A stretch of 64,000 nucleotides of DNA, taken from NCBI GenBank assembly GCA_028278545.1, contig JANQED010000165.1:1-64000 (forward strand), in the 5' to 3' direction. Shown here piece after piece: positions 18,270 to 26,863 of this stretch. The DNA comes from Anaerolineales bacterium. Its GTDB lineage: Bacteria; Chloroflexota; Anaerolineae; Anaerolineales; UBA11858. Below the pieces are notes generated by a model. The model worked only from the letters and a program-made list of their open reading frames with translations, was not told where the DNA came from and did no database searches. Each line of letters begins with the position of its first letter. The first letter of the stretch is position 1. Position numbers and translations under genes: made by a program.

Positions 18270-18680
18270 CTATGCGGATACAAGCACAGCAACGAACCCC
18301 AAGGCCAGTGAAATCCAGTTGCGGGTCGAGGGAATCTGGTGTGTGGCTAAATAACTGGAGCTGAGGTAGGCAAGCTGGAAAATCAAGCTGTGGATGATGC
18401 CTGCGTACCAAAACTGTTCGTTGGCGAATCGGTAGATGACGCGATACGTCCACCACAGAAGGATGGGTGTCAAAGCGAAAAACGCCAGCACCAATGGATT
18501 GAATCCAAAACGCACGACATTTTTCCAGAGCGGGTCAATGGTATTTTTAGCGTCGATGTAGAAGACGATGGTGAGTATCACTAACTGAACAGCTAAGGCG
18601 ATGTAGAGGTCATATTTAGTCATCGCTGGTTCGGGGGAATCTCTGGTAGGGGAGAACTTGATTGGAATTCCTCTAGACAT
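18270..18680 (-). CDS. Small integral membrane protein of unknown function
   Basis: A 136-residue protein with about four hydrophobic segments (roughly residues 25-42, 58-78, 90-110 and 118-135) separated by short charged loops. I do not recognise a family. The first ATG overlaps the regulator stop codon within ATGTCTAG, so translation coupled to the regulator is likely. An internal ATG at 18623 would give 117 residues but has no ribosome-binding sequence. Its position as second gene after the AsnC-type regulator suggests a link with the catabolic run, but no role can be assigned. Confidence 0.6.
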   Translation of the reverse strand: MSRGIPIKFSPTRDSPEPAMTKYDLYIALAVQLVILTIVFYIDAKNTIDPLWKNVVRFGFNPLVLAFFALTPILLWWTYRVIYRFANEQFWYAGIIHSLIFQLAYLSSSYLATHQIPSTRNWISLALGFVAVLVSA

Positions 18681-19149
18681 TGGGCAATTCCCTTGGAAAG
18701 GGCCAGTTGCAGCTCACCTTAAGAATGTTGGTGAGCACGTACGTGCGGGTTTTGCGCACTCCTGGGATAGCATGCAATTTCTCGTTGATGATGGCTTGCA
18801 GGTCCGCCATGGTGGCGGCAACAACCGAAACAGAGATATCCGTGTCGCCGGTGGACATGGCGACATAATTGGTTTCATCTAGTGCAACCAATTGGTTGGC
18901 AACCTCTTCGACCATTCCTGGTTCAACGTCCATGGCAATATCTGCCGATATCGGCAAGCCCAATCGCTCGGGCACCGCGCAGGCATTGATGGCGATATAA
19001 CTTTCGCTAACCAAGCGATCGAGCCGGTTCCGGATAGCCCGGGCGGTCATATTCCCCAAGCGCCGGGCGATTTCTGATGACTGCATTCGGGCATCTTCGT
19101 GCAAGCAATCAAGGATTGCCCGGTCGATATCATCAATTCGGGATTTCAT
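18673..19149 (-). CDS. Lrp/AsnC-family transcriptional regulator
   Basis: A 158-residue Lrp/AsnC-type regulator: N-terminal winged helix-turn-helix at about residues 5-50 (the recognition segment includes RAIRNRLDRL) and a C-terminal ligand-sensing RAM domain at about 65-145. These proteins bind amino acids and usually control their own gene plus neighbouring catabolic genes. AAGGA lies 9 bases before the ATG. The upstream gap holds a promoter whose -10 box sits inside an inverted repeat, with a second inverted repeat downstream, consistent with autoregulation. It is the first gene of the 19 kb minus-strand run and is its best candidate regulator. Confidence 0.88.
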   Translation of the reverse strand: MKSRIDDIDRAILDCLHEDARMQSSEIARRLGNMTARAIRNRLDRLVSESYIAINACAVPERLGLPISADIAMDVEPGMVEEVANQLVALDETNYVAMSTGDTDISVSVVAATMADLQAIINEKLHAIPGVRKTRTYVLTNILKVSCNWPFPRELPNV

Positions 19150-19186
19150 GACTGGATGTCCTTTCTGTACTAAAATAACATAATCT

Positions 19187-19247
19187 ATTCCGTTAGGTCA
19201 AGAAAAACGGAATACCAATACTGTTTCGGAATTATTATATACCGAAA
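19187..19247 (-). promoter_or_regulatory. Two inverted repeats, likely operator for the AsnC-type regulator
   Basis: Repeat 1 (19187-19213) has arms ATTCCGTT and AACGGAAT around an 11-base spacer. Repeat 2 (19224-19247) has arms TTTCGG and CCGAAA around 12 bases and encloses the TATAAT box of the regulator promoter. The two share a TTCCG-type half-site. Spaced repeated half-sites around the core promoter are what Lrp-family proteins typically use for autoregulation. Confidence 0.55.
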
Positions 19248-19262
19248 AGGAAAAACTGGGAA
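19234..19262 (-). promoter_or_regulatory. Predicted sigma-70 promoter of the AsnC-led gene run
   Basis: On the minus strand, TTCCCA (19257-19262) and a perfect TATAAT (19234-19239) are separated by 17 bases. It faces the regulator gene and would drive the downstream catabolic genes. A CGCTTTT/AAAAGCG hairpin at 19283-19299, without a T-run, lies between it and the end of serC. Confidence 0.5.
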
Positions 19263-19318
19263 AAGGTTTGGTGATTTAACTGCGCTTTTTCTAAAAGCGT
19301 GTCCCCCAGGATTTCATC

Positions 19319-20410
19319 CTACATATGAATCACTTGAAATCCGGCCATAAAATCGACCAGTGCTTTTACAGCCTCCATTGGACAGGCATTATAGATAGAG
19401 GCTCTTAGGCCGCCAACCGATCGGTGGCCGCGAATGCCTATTAACCCTTGCTCGGCGGCGACTTTCACAAAGGCGTTTTCCAACGCTTCTGAGGCCATTC
19501 GAAAGGTTACGTTCATTAAAGACCTGCACTCAGGGCGGCTGTATCCTCGATAGAAACCGCCGCTCTGGTCGATGGCCTGATAAATTATTTCCGCTTTCTT
19601 GGCGTTGAGCTTGGCAATCTCGTTTAGCCCGCCTAAATCGAGCAGCCATCTCAAAACAAGGCCGAGCATATAGATCGAGAAGCTGGGCGGGGTGTTGTAT
19701 AGCGACCCCTTTTCGGCCAACAGACGATAATCCAGCATGGCGGGCAAATTCTGCGGTACTCGATCTAACAAATCCTCTCGGATGATCACCAGGGTGACCC
19801 CAGCAGGCCCGGCGTTCTTCTGCGCCCCAGCATAGATAAGACTGTATTTCGAAATCTCGACTGGGCGGCTGAGGATGTCTGAAGACATATCGCATACCAA
19901 CGGCACGCCGCTTGGAGGGCTGGGAGCCTCGCCCCACTGGTTGCCGTGGATGGTCTCGTTGGATGTGAAATGCAGGTACGCAGCCTGGGGATCAAAGTCC
20001 GCCCGGCTTGGATCGGGAAGGCGGTCGAAAATGGTCTCTTCCGATGAGGCTGCTGCGCGGGCGTTCCCCAGCTTGCGCGCCTCTTGAAGGGCCTTCTTCC
20101 CCCATACGCCGTTGATGATGTAGTCTGCTGAGCCGCCTTTGGGGAGCAGGTTCATGGGCAGCATGTCAAACTGCAAACTGGCGCCTCCTTGCAGAAAGAG
20201 CACTTTGTGGCTGCTTGGAATCCCCATTAACTGGCGCAAATTCGCCTCCACTTGTGTCATCAGGTCATCGAAAGCGGTTGAGCGGTGGCTTATTTCTAAG
20301 ATAGACATCCCCAAACCGTGATAATCCAATAGCTCGGCTTGGGCTTTCTCCAACACTGTTAATGGCAACGTGGCAGGCCCGGCATTGAAGTTGTGAACTC
20401 GTGTTTTCAT
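19319..20410 (-). CDS. serC: Phosphoserine aminotransferase
   Basis: Class V PLP aminotransferase converting 3-phosphohydroxypyruvate and glutamate to phosphoserine, the second step of serine synthesis. The family-typical N-terminus FNAGPATLP is at residues 8-16, and the PLP lysine is K198 in YAGAQKNAGPAG. Its 363 residues match the usual length. The ATG at 20410 has AAGGA 7 bases upstream. It is transcribed divergently from the deaminase gene and is separated from the AsnC-led run by 169 bp with its own promoter, so it is probably a separate unit. No serA or serB is in the window. Confidence 0.92.
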   Translation of the reverse strand: MKTRVHNFNAGPATLPLTVLEKAQAELLDYHGLGMSILEISHRSTAFDDLMTQVEANLRQLMGIPSSHKVLFLQGGASLQFDMLPMNLLPKGGSADYIINGVWGKKALQEARKLGNARAAASSEETIFDRLPDPSRADFDPQAAYLHFTSNETIHGNQWGEAPSPPSGVPLVCDMSSDILSRPVEISKYSLIYAGAQKNAGPAGVTLVIIREDLLDRVPQNLPAMLDYRLLAEKGSLYNTPPSFSIYMLGLVLRWLLDLGGLNEIAKLNAKKAEIIYQAIDQSGGFYRGYSRPECRSLMNVTFRMASEALENAFVKVAAEQGLIGIRGHRSVGGLRASIYNACPMEAVKALVDFMAGFQVIHM

Positions 20411-20430
20411 TCGCGATTCCTTATATATGT

Positions 20431-20458
20431 TTGTTGGAATCCTGTATTTTGTTATACT
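20431..20458 (+). promoter_or_regulatory. Predicted promoter of the deaminase gene
   Basis: TTGTTG (20431-20436) and TATACT (20453-20458) are 16 bases apart on the plus strand, about 70 bases before the deaminase ATG, in the divergent gap with serC. Confidence 0.45.
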
Positions 20459-20529
20459 ACTTTCTGGCTAAAGAGGTTACCATATCTCGTAAGCTAGAGT
20501 GTAAAGATTGGATAAAAGGAGATGCTGTT

Positions 20530-21918
20530 ATGGGCACAATGCTTGTCAGAGATGCGGATCAAATCATTACGATGGCTGATGGACCAAGTCGTATCCAGGG
20601 GGGCAGTATCTTTATACGCGATAATGTGATAGAGCAAATTGGGGATGCCAATGACCTTCCGTCAGAGGCCGAGGTCGTTGTGGATGCAAAGGGGATGGTC
20701 ATTCTGCCTGGGTTGATCAACACCCACCATCACTTCTATCAGACCCTGACTCGGGCTGTCCCCGGTTCTCAGGATGAGGAATTGTTCGATTGGCTGGTGC
20801 GCTTATATCCCATTTGGGGTGAGATGACCGAAGAAGCGGTTTACCTCAGCACTCAGACTGCCATGGCGGAGATGATCCTCTCAGGCTGCACAACAAGCAG
20901 CGATCATCTGTATTTATATCCCAACGATGCTACCGCAGATGCCCAGGTAAGGGCAGCCAGAGATATCGGGATGCGGTTTCACCTTACACGCGGCTCAATG
21001 TCCTTGGGACGCAGCAAGGGGGGATTGCCGCCCGATCACGTAGTTCAAGAGGAAGATGAGATCCTCGTTGATTGTCAGCGCGTCATCGAGGCTTACCATG
21101 ATCCAGAGCGATATGCGATGGTGCGCGTGGCGCTGGCGCCTTGCAGTCCTTTCTCCGTAACAGACGACTTGATGCGCAAAGCCGCTGATCTTGCCAGGTC
21201 ATATCAGGGTGTCATGTTACACACACATGTAGCTGAAACACGCGACGAGGAAACGTTTTGTACGCGCGAGTTTGGAGCCCGGCCAGCGATCTATATGGAA
21301 CAGCTTGGCTGGGTGGGGCCAGATGTGTGGTGGGCTCACGCCATCTTCCTAGATGATGATGAAATCAAGATGCTTGCCGAAACGGGTACCGGTGTCGCAC
21401 ACTGCCCCTCATCCAATATGCGGTTGGGGTCGGGAATTGCCCGGGTACGCGATATGTTGGATGCCGGTGTCAAGGTTGGGATTGGTGTGGATGGCTCGGC
21501 CAGCAATGATTCAAACCATATGATCACCGAGGCGCGGACAGCAATGTTGTTGCAGCGCGTTGCCAAAGGAGCAGGGGCTTTCAGTGTCCAAGAAGGCTTG
21601 GAATTGGCTACCCTCGGGAGCGCTTCTGTGCTGGGCCGAGATGATATTGGCCAGTTGGCCCCAAACAAAGCTGCTGATTTCGTCGGGGTGAAGTTGGATA
21701 AGCTCAGCCTGGCTGGTGGTGCCGTACATGATCCGCTTGGATCGCTCTTATTATGCACGATCGATCAGGTAGACCTGTCCGTGATCAATGGCAGGGTGAT
21801 TGTTCAGGATGGCGAGTTCCAGACCCTGGACCTGGTCTCCCACGTCAAGCGGCACAACGAGATCGCGAAGGAGATGGTAGCCAGGCATCCTGAGCCCGAA
21901 CGATACACATTGGTATGA
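20530..21918 (+). CDS. 8-oxoguanine deaminase-like amidohydrolase
   Basis: A 462-residue amidohydrolase of the SsnA/TrzA group, best matching 8-oxoguanine deaminase, which turns 8-oxoguanine into urate and ammonia. Metal-binding elements visible are NTHHHFYQTLTRA around residue 66, HTHVAET, AHAIFLDDDE and GVDGSASND. The GSMSLGRSKGG segment is characteristic of this deaminase subgroup. The ATG at 20530 is chosen for its AAGGAG sequence about 8 bases upstream; the open frame runs further upstream to 20401 but without support. It lies ahead of a FAD/Fe-S oxidase and a PucR regulator, which fits purine catabolism. Confidence 0.83.
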   Translation: MGTMLVRDADQIITMADGPSRIQGGSIFIRDNVIEQIGDANDLPSEAEVVVDAKGMVILPGLINTHHHFYQTLTRAVPGSQDEELFDWLVRLYPIWGEMTEEAVYLSTQTAMAEMILSGCTTSSDHLYLYPNDATADAQVRAARDIGMRFHLTRGSMSLGRSKGGLPPDHVVQEEDEILVDCQRVIEAYHDPERYAMVRVALAPCSPFSVTDDLMRKAADLARSYQGVMLHTHVAETRDEETFCTREFGARPAIYMEQLGWVGPDVWWAHAIFLDDDEIKMLAETGTGVAHCPSSNMRLGSGIARVRDMLDAGVKVGIGVDGSASNDSNHMITEARTAMLLQRVAKGAGAFSVQEGLELATLGSASVLGRDDIGQLAPNKAADFVGVKLDKLSLAGGAVHDPLGSLLLCTIDQVDLSVINGRVIVQDGEFQTLDLVSHVKRHNEIAKEMVARHPEPERYTLV

Positions 21919-21969
21919 TGCCTGAAATGTAGATGAGTTTTGCCCCGCTTTCGAGCCAGGAGTCCTTTA

Positions 21970-24888
21970 ATGATCCATCCCCATCCGCACATGATTGACG
22001 CCACCGAAGAATTCGTCCATGATCTCCGCGGGGTGGTCAGGCATGTGGCATTCGATCATATGACGCGCTTGCTCTATAGCACCGACGCCAGCATCTACCA
22101 AATGATGCCAGTTGGTGTTGCATTTCCTCGGGATGTAGATGAGGTCTCCGCCGCAGTAGAGATTGCGGCCAGGCACGAAGTGCCTCTGCTGCCGCGCGGG
22201 GGTGGCAGTAGTCTGTGTGGGAATGCTATCGGCCACGCCCTGATCCTCGATCTATCTCATTATATGGATGCGGTTGTTTCGATCACCCCAGAGAACAAGA
22301 CTGTCCGGACACAGCCAGGCATCACCCTTGGAGCGCTCAACCAGGCACTCGCTCCTTTCGACCTGATGTACGGCCCTGACCCGGCCAGTGGGGACCGCGC
22401 TACCCTCGGCGGTATTATGGGGAATAACTCCACTGGCGCGCACTCCATCGTCTACGGGATGACACATGATCACGTTCTCTCTACGGATGTGGTTCTCGCA
22501 GATGGCAGTCGAGCGATTTTTGAGGCTTTTGCTGGGGATTGGGGGGCTCAATCTCACCGCCCAGGCTTGGAGGGCTCGATTTACCGTTCTCTATCGAGTA
22601 TTCTGAATGAGTTTTCCGGCGATATTACTTCTCGCTATCCTGATACCTTTCGTCATGTGGCGGGCTATAATCTGCACCTTTTGCTGCGCAATCAGCCTCC
22701 AAACCTGGCTCAATTGATGACCGGTTCAGAAGGCACCTTGGGGATCATCACGGAAGCTACGCTCAATCTGGTGCCCGTGCCCAATGTCAGTAGATTGGCT
22801 ATGGTGCACTTCTCTGATGTGCGTTCTGCCATGGAGGCTGTTCCGACTATCCTGGAAAGCAAGCCATCCGCGGTTGAGGTCCTCGATAAGATGCTGCTGG
22901 ATTTGACGCGCGATAAGGTCGAATATCGCCGGATGCTTACTTTTGTAGAAGGTGATCCCCAAATCGTACTGTTGGTAGAGTATGCGGGGGATAGCGAGGC
23001 GGAATTAGAGCATGGCATTCAGCAGTTGAAGCTTAAATTGCAGAAGATCAATCACCATGACCCTATCGTGATCGTAGCAGACCCTAAACAACAAAGCAAT
23101 GTCTGGTATGTGCGTAAGGTGGGGCTGGGCATCTTGATGAGTGTGCGCGGTGATGCTAAACCCATCCCCTTTATCGAGGATGCGGCCGTCCCGGTTGAGC
23201 ACCTGGCGGACTATATCACGGAGGTCTTTGACTGTGCCTATGCTGCGGGCGTGGAGCGGGTGGCGATGTATGCCCATGCCAGTGCAGGCTGTCTGCACGT
23301 GCGCCCCTTAATTAACCTGAAATTCACCCAAGGTGTGCAGCAAATGCGGCAGATTGCTGAACGATCCGTGGAATTGGTGCTCAAATATCGTGGCACAACC
23401 AGCGGTGAACATGGGGAAGGTCTGGCGCGCAGCGAGTTTTCCGAGCAGCTCTTCGGGAGCAGGGTGACGGAGGCCTTTCGGCAGGTTAAGCAGGCTTTCG
23501 ATCCTGGGAATCGCCTGAATCCGGGCAAAATCGTCGATTCCCCTCGCATGGATGACGAATCTCTGCTGCGCTATGGGAGTGGATATCGTGTTCCGCATGA
23601 ACCTCGCCTGACCCTCTTTGATTTTCAAGCCGATGGCGGTTTTGCCCGAGCGGTGGAAATGTGTAATGGAGCGGGGGTTTGTCGCAAGCTCGACCAGGGG
23701 GTCATGTGTCCCTCTTTTCAGGTTACCCGCGATGAGGCACACAGCACTCGCGGACGTGCCAATGCCTTGCGCGCTGCGATGATGGGCTTGCTCGGCACGG
23801 AGGGGATGAGTTCCAAGGAATTATATGATGTTTTGGACCTGTGTTTATCCTGTCATGCCTGCAAAAGCGAGTGCCCATCGGCTGTGGATATGGCCAAGCT
23901 CAAAGCAGAGTTCCTGCATCAGTACCACCAAAGGCATAGAATTCCTCTGCGCTCGCGCCTCTTCGCCAATATTGGAGAGCTTAATAGATTCGCCCAACCT
24001 TTTGCCCCGCTTGTCAACTTTTTGATGAATGGGCCAGCCAAGAGAGCCCTGACCTCTCTTGGCATCCACGCTGAGCGCTCCTTCCCAAAGCTGACCTCAC
24101 AGACTTTCAGTTCCTGGTACAGGAACTCCAGGAGCGTTGAGGTTGCTCCCACAAATCGTAAGCAGGTGGTCTTTTTCCACGACACTTTTATGGAATACAA
24201 CGAGCCACACCTCGGCCAGGCTGCCGTCAAAGTGCTGGAGGCTACCGGTTATCGGCCGATCCTCTTGTTGGAGAAAAAGGATTCGGGACGCCCCGCGGTG
24301 TCGAAGGGCTTGCTTGATAAAGCTGCCCGGTTAGCCAGGCATAACATCCAGTTGCTGGCTCCATACGCCAGGCAAGGGTTGCCGATTGTGGGATGTGAAC
24401 CCAGTGTGATAGCTATGCTGGTGGATGAGTATCCAGCCCTGGTTCCCGGGGAGGATGCGGATGCTGTTTCCAAATCAGCCATGATGCTGGATGAGTTCAT
24501 TGCGCGCGAAGCGGGAGCGTGGGAGATCGAATTTGATGATACGCCGCGCCATATCTTGTTCCACGGGCATTGTCAGCAAAAAGCGACCTTTGGCACAGAA
24601 AGTACCCACAAAATGTTAGCGCTGATCCCCAACTGCACGGTCGAGGAGATCGATGCGGGCTGTTGTGGTATGGCCGGATCGTTTGGTTATGAGCAGGAGC
24701 ACTACGATCTTTCGATTCAACTGGCAGAGCTATCGTTGGCACCTGCTGTACGTGCGGCGCACTCGTCTACGATAATTTGTGCGATGGGCACTTCCTGTCG
24801 GGAACAGATCAGTCATACGACCGCTCGGACGGCACTACATCCCATTGAGGTGCTGGCAGATGCGTTGATGGGTCTCCCTCCAGAGTAG
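21970..24888 (+). CDS. FAD-linked oxidase / Fe-S protein fusion (GlcD-GlcF-like 2-hydroxyacid dehydrogenase)
   Basis: A 972-residue fusion. The N-terminal FAD-binding PCMH domain has RGGGSSLCGNA near residue 75; a FAD-oxidase C-terminal domain follows to about 520. Then come two Fe-S cysteine groups (CNGAGVCRK and CLSCHACKSECP) and a C-terminal cysteine-rich domain with GHCQQKATFG and the CCGMAGSFG motif. This architecture oxidises a 2-hydroxy acid such as glycolate, D-lactate or 2-hydroxyglutarate and passes electrons to the quinone pool or another carrier. The ATG at 21970 has AGGAG 7 bases upstream. Glycolate or ureidoglycolate from purine breakdown is a possible substrate, given the neighbours. 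Confidence 0.83.
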   Translation: MIHPHPHMIDATEEFVHDLRGVVRHVAFDHMTRLLYSTDASIYQMMPVGVAFPRDVDEVSAAVEIAARHEVPLLPRGGGSSLCGNAIGHALILDLSHYMDAVVSITPENKTVRTQPGITLGALNQALAPFDLMYGPDPASGDRATLGGIMGNNSTGAHSIVYGMTHDHVLSTDVVLADGSRAIFEAFAGDWGAQSHRPGLEGSIYRSLSSILNEFSGDITSRYPDTFRHVAGYNLHLLLRNQPPNLAQLMTGSEGTLGIITEATLNLVPVPNVSRLAMVHFSDVRSAMEAVPTILESKPSAVEVLDKMLLDLTRDKVEYRRMLTFVEGDPQIVLLVEYAGDSEAELEHGIQQLKLKLQKINHHDPIVIVADPKQQSNVWYVRKVGLGILMSVRGDAKPIPFIEDAAVPVEHLADYITEVFDCAYAAGVERVAMYAHASAGCLHVRPLINLKFTQGVQQMRQIAERSVELVLKYRGTTSGEHGEGLARSEFSEQLFGSRVTEAFRQVKQAFDPGNRLNPGKIVDSPRMDDESLLRYGSGYRVPHEPRLTLFDFQADGGFARAVEMCNGAGVCRKLDQGVMCPSFQVTRDEAHSTRGRANALRAAMMGLLGTEGMSSKELYDVLDLCLSCHACKSECPSAVDMAKLKAEFLHQYHQRHRIPLRSRLFANIGELNRFAQPFAPLVNFLMNGPAKRALTSLGIHAERSFPKLTSQTFSSWYRNSRSVEVAPTNRKQVVFFHDTFMEYNEPHLGQAAVKVLEATGYRPILLLEKKDSGRPAVSKGLLDKAARLARHNIQLLAPYARQGLPIVGCEPSVIAMLVDEYPALVPGEDADAVSKSAMMLDEFIAREAGAWEIEFDDTPRHILFHGHCQQKATFGTESTHKMLALIPNCTVEEIDAGCCGMAGSFGYEQEHYDLSIQLAELSLAPAVRAAHSSTIICAMGTSCREQISHTTARTALHPIEVLADALMGLPPE

Positions 24889-24975
24889 GTAACTAGCCAG
24901 AATACTCTAGATGCGATATGGTATGATCAGGAAATATGGCATATTTTTGCTAACCAGCGCAGCCGCGGTTTTCCA

Positions 24976-26562
24976 ATGAACCAGAATCCCCTTACTCTCA
25001 AAGAATTGCTTCGCCTGACTGGTGTCAAACCCTCGATTTGGCTTTCTGGTGAAGCGAATGTGGATATTGCCATCGCCTGGGTGGCGCTGTCTCTGGAGGA
25101 CGTGGCCCCAGGGGATTTGCTTTTGGTTCCGGGGGAAAATTTGCACCCCAAAAGGGTGAAGCAAGCCTGGAAGAGGGGTGGGGCAGCCATTATCATTGTG
25201 GGGGATTCGTCCCTGGGCGAAGCAGAGATCCCTGCTGAGATGCCGGTGGCGGTGGCCCCGGACGAGACCGACTTGCGTGAGGTCTACCGTACGATGTTGA
25301 CTATCCTGGTCAACCAGAGAGCTTATATGATGGAACGCGGCGTGCGCATCCACGGACAGCTATCGCAAATCGCTGCTGAGGGCGAGGGGTTGGCTGGGTT
25401 AGCCCGAGCGATGCACGAACTCTCTGGCCGCGGTGTGCTGGTGCAGGACAAACGCCTGGGTATTTTGGCTGAATATCCATCCTCGACATTGCAGGCCATT
25501 TGGGAGGATGTCCTGGCTCAGTTGTTGGATAAAGATAATCTCCCCCAGGAATTGCGCAATCGAAAAAAGGCTGGCAAACATGCCACCATCAAAGCACAAT
25601 CACTGCCTGGCGAGCTGGAGCGCATCGTCACACCGATATCCGTGGGCGGGGTGGCACGCGGTTATCTCTCTCTAGTGGACATAGCCGGGATGCTTGATTC
25701 CCTGGACAATCTGGTGGCCGAGCAGGGGGCTTTGGTGTGCGCCTTCGAGATGGCCCGGACGAAAGCCGTGCGAGAAGCTGAGAAGCGGTTGAAAGGCAAT
25801 TTGCTCACCGCGCTTTTACAAGAGAACATTACCCCTCGAGATGCTACTCTCTGGGTGCAAAGCATGGGCTTGGACCTAGATAAATCTCATGTCGCCATCC
25901 GCTTTGCCTGGGAGTCGCCCTCCACGGCTTCCACACCCTCGATGCGCCGTCTGGAGACCTTGGTCAATGGGGAAGTCAGCCGCCAGGATTATCGAGTCAT
26001 CGTCGAGTCGATGGGTGCTGAAATCGTCTGCATCTTCGAACTAGACGCTGTCTCTAGCCGTCCGGATATGGCATTGGTATTGGGCGATGCGGTCTTAGAG
26101 CGGGCCAAGGAAGAATATCCCGATATCCCGGCTCGTTGCGGGGTTGGCGTTGTGGCAGACGATATGAATGATTGGCGGGTTTCTTTTCAACAAGCAGGCC
26201 AGGCTTTGGAGATGGCTCGCCGCCTGCGAGAGGATAAGCCCCTATATTACCCGGATTTGTCGGTCTATCGCCTCTTGCTGCAATTGGAGCATAATCCTGA
26301 ATTGGGTGCTTTCACCACCAAGGTCTTAGGCCCGTTGTTGTCCTATGAAGGGGGCGGCGAATTGCTGCATACGCTGGAAGTGTATTTCGACCACAACGGC
26401 AATCTCTCCCAGGCTGCGGAAGCGCTGTTCATTCATCGCAATACGCTGAATTACCGCATGGACCGGATTGCTGAAATCTGCGGCCTGGACCTGGATAACA
26501 CCGAAGCTCGCCTTGCTGCTCAATTAGCCTTGCGTATTTACCGCATGACCATGCGCGGGTAG
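24976..26562 (+). CDS. PucR-family transcriptional regulator
   Basis: A 528-residue regulator. The N-terminal PucR domain (about residues 6-125) is of the purine-catabolism-regulator type, followed by a GGDEF-like CdaR middle region. The C-terminal helix-turn-helix at about 470-500 reads AEALFIHRNTLNYRMDRI. In PucR proteins this C-terminal HTH activates purine or amine catabolic genes. It lies directly after the 8-oxoguanine deaminase and oxidase genes on the same strand and is the likely regulator of that small cluster. The 87-bp gap before it contains a TATGAT box (24922-24927) without a clear -35 partner. Confidence 0.83.
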   Translation: MNQNPLTLKELLRLTGVKPSIWLSGEANVDIAIAWVALSLEDVAPGDLLLVPGENLHPKRVKQAWKRGGAAIIIVGDSSLGEAEIPAEMPVAVAPDETDLREVYRTMLTILVNQRAYMMERGVRIHGQLSQIAAEGEGLAGLARAMHELSGRGVLVQDKRLGILAEYPSSTLQAIWEDVLAQLLDKDNLPQELRNRKKAGKHATIKAQSLPGELERIVTPISVGGVARGYLSLVDIAGMLDSLDNLVAEQGALVCAFEMARTKAVREAEKRLKGNLLTALLQENITPRDATLWVQSMGLDLDKSHVAIRFAWESPSTASTPSMRRLETLVNGEVSRQDYRVIVESMGAEIVCIFELDAVSSRPDMALVLGDAVLERAKEEYPDIPARCGVGVVADDMNDWRVSFQQAGQALEMARRLREDKPLYYPDLSVYRLLLQLEHNPELGAFTTKVLGPLLSYEGGGELLHTLEVYFDHNGNLSQAAEALFIHRNTLNYRMDRIAEICGLDLDNTEARLAAQLALRIYRMTMRG

Positions 26563-26681
26563 GTCAAAAAACACCTCTTTGAAGCATTTTGGGGGAAATT
26601 TGCTGCAAAAATAGCCCATTTAGCCCTGCTCCCTGGGCAATCTGCACAAATCACAGCCCCCTTTTTTGGACGAATTGCCGA

Positions 26682-26710
26682 TAGACAAATCATCTATCCA
26701 GCCGTACACT
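26682..26710 (+). promoter_or_regulatory. Predicted promoter of the ilv-leu operon
   Basis: TAGACA (26682-26687) and TACACT (26705-26710) with 17-base spacing would start transcription near 26717, about 20 bases before the leader-peptide ATG. The match is moderate (5/6 and 4/6). The preceding 118 bases after the PucR stop hold only a GGGGG/CCCCCTTTTTT pair that may end the PucR transcript. Confidence 0.45.
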
Positions 26711-26737
26711 TATCAAAATTTCTTACAAAGACATATT

Positions 26738-26863
26738 ATGTTAGTTTCTTTCTTCTTCATTTTTGTCCTGATTAGCCTGCTGGTTCTCGTACTCATTGTC
26801 GAGAGCCATAAACGCGTTTGGGCAGTCAGGCCAGTGAGAAGGAAGTTTGTAAAACGGAAGTAA
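26738..26863 (+). CDS. Leu/Val/Ile-rich leader peptide of the ilv operon
   Basis: A 41-codon ORF directly upstream of ilvD. Of residues 2-21, 14 are Leu, Val or Ile, with the densest part LLVLVLIV at residues 14-21; the tail is basic. The ORF ends 21 bases before a strong intrinsic terminator, and downstream RNA can refold between antiterminator and terminator. That is the design of enterobacterial ilvL/leuL attenuators. No good Shine-Dalgarno sequence is seen before the ATG. An in-frame TTG at 26666 would give 65 residues but lies upstream of the predicted transcription start. The alternative reading, a single-pass membrane microprotein, cannot be excluded from composition alone. Confidence 0.65.
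   Translation: MLVSFFFIFVLISLLVLVLIVESHKRVWAVRPVRRKFVKRK

Noticed and set aside
26666-26863. 65-residue membrane microprotein starting at TTG 26666
   Set aside because: The TTG lies upstream of the predicted transcription start and has no ribosome-binding site. The shorter ATG form and the attenuator structure explain the region better, though a microprotein is not fully excluded.
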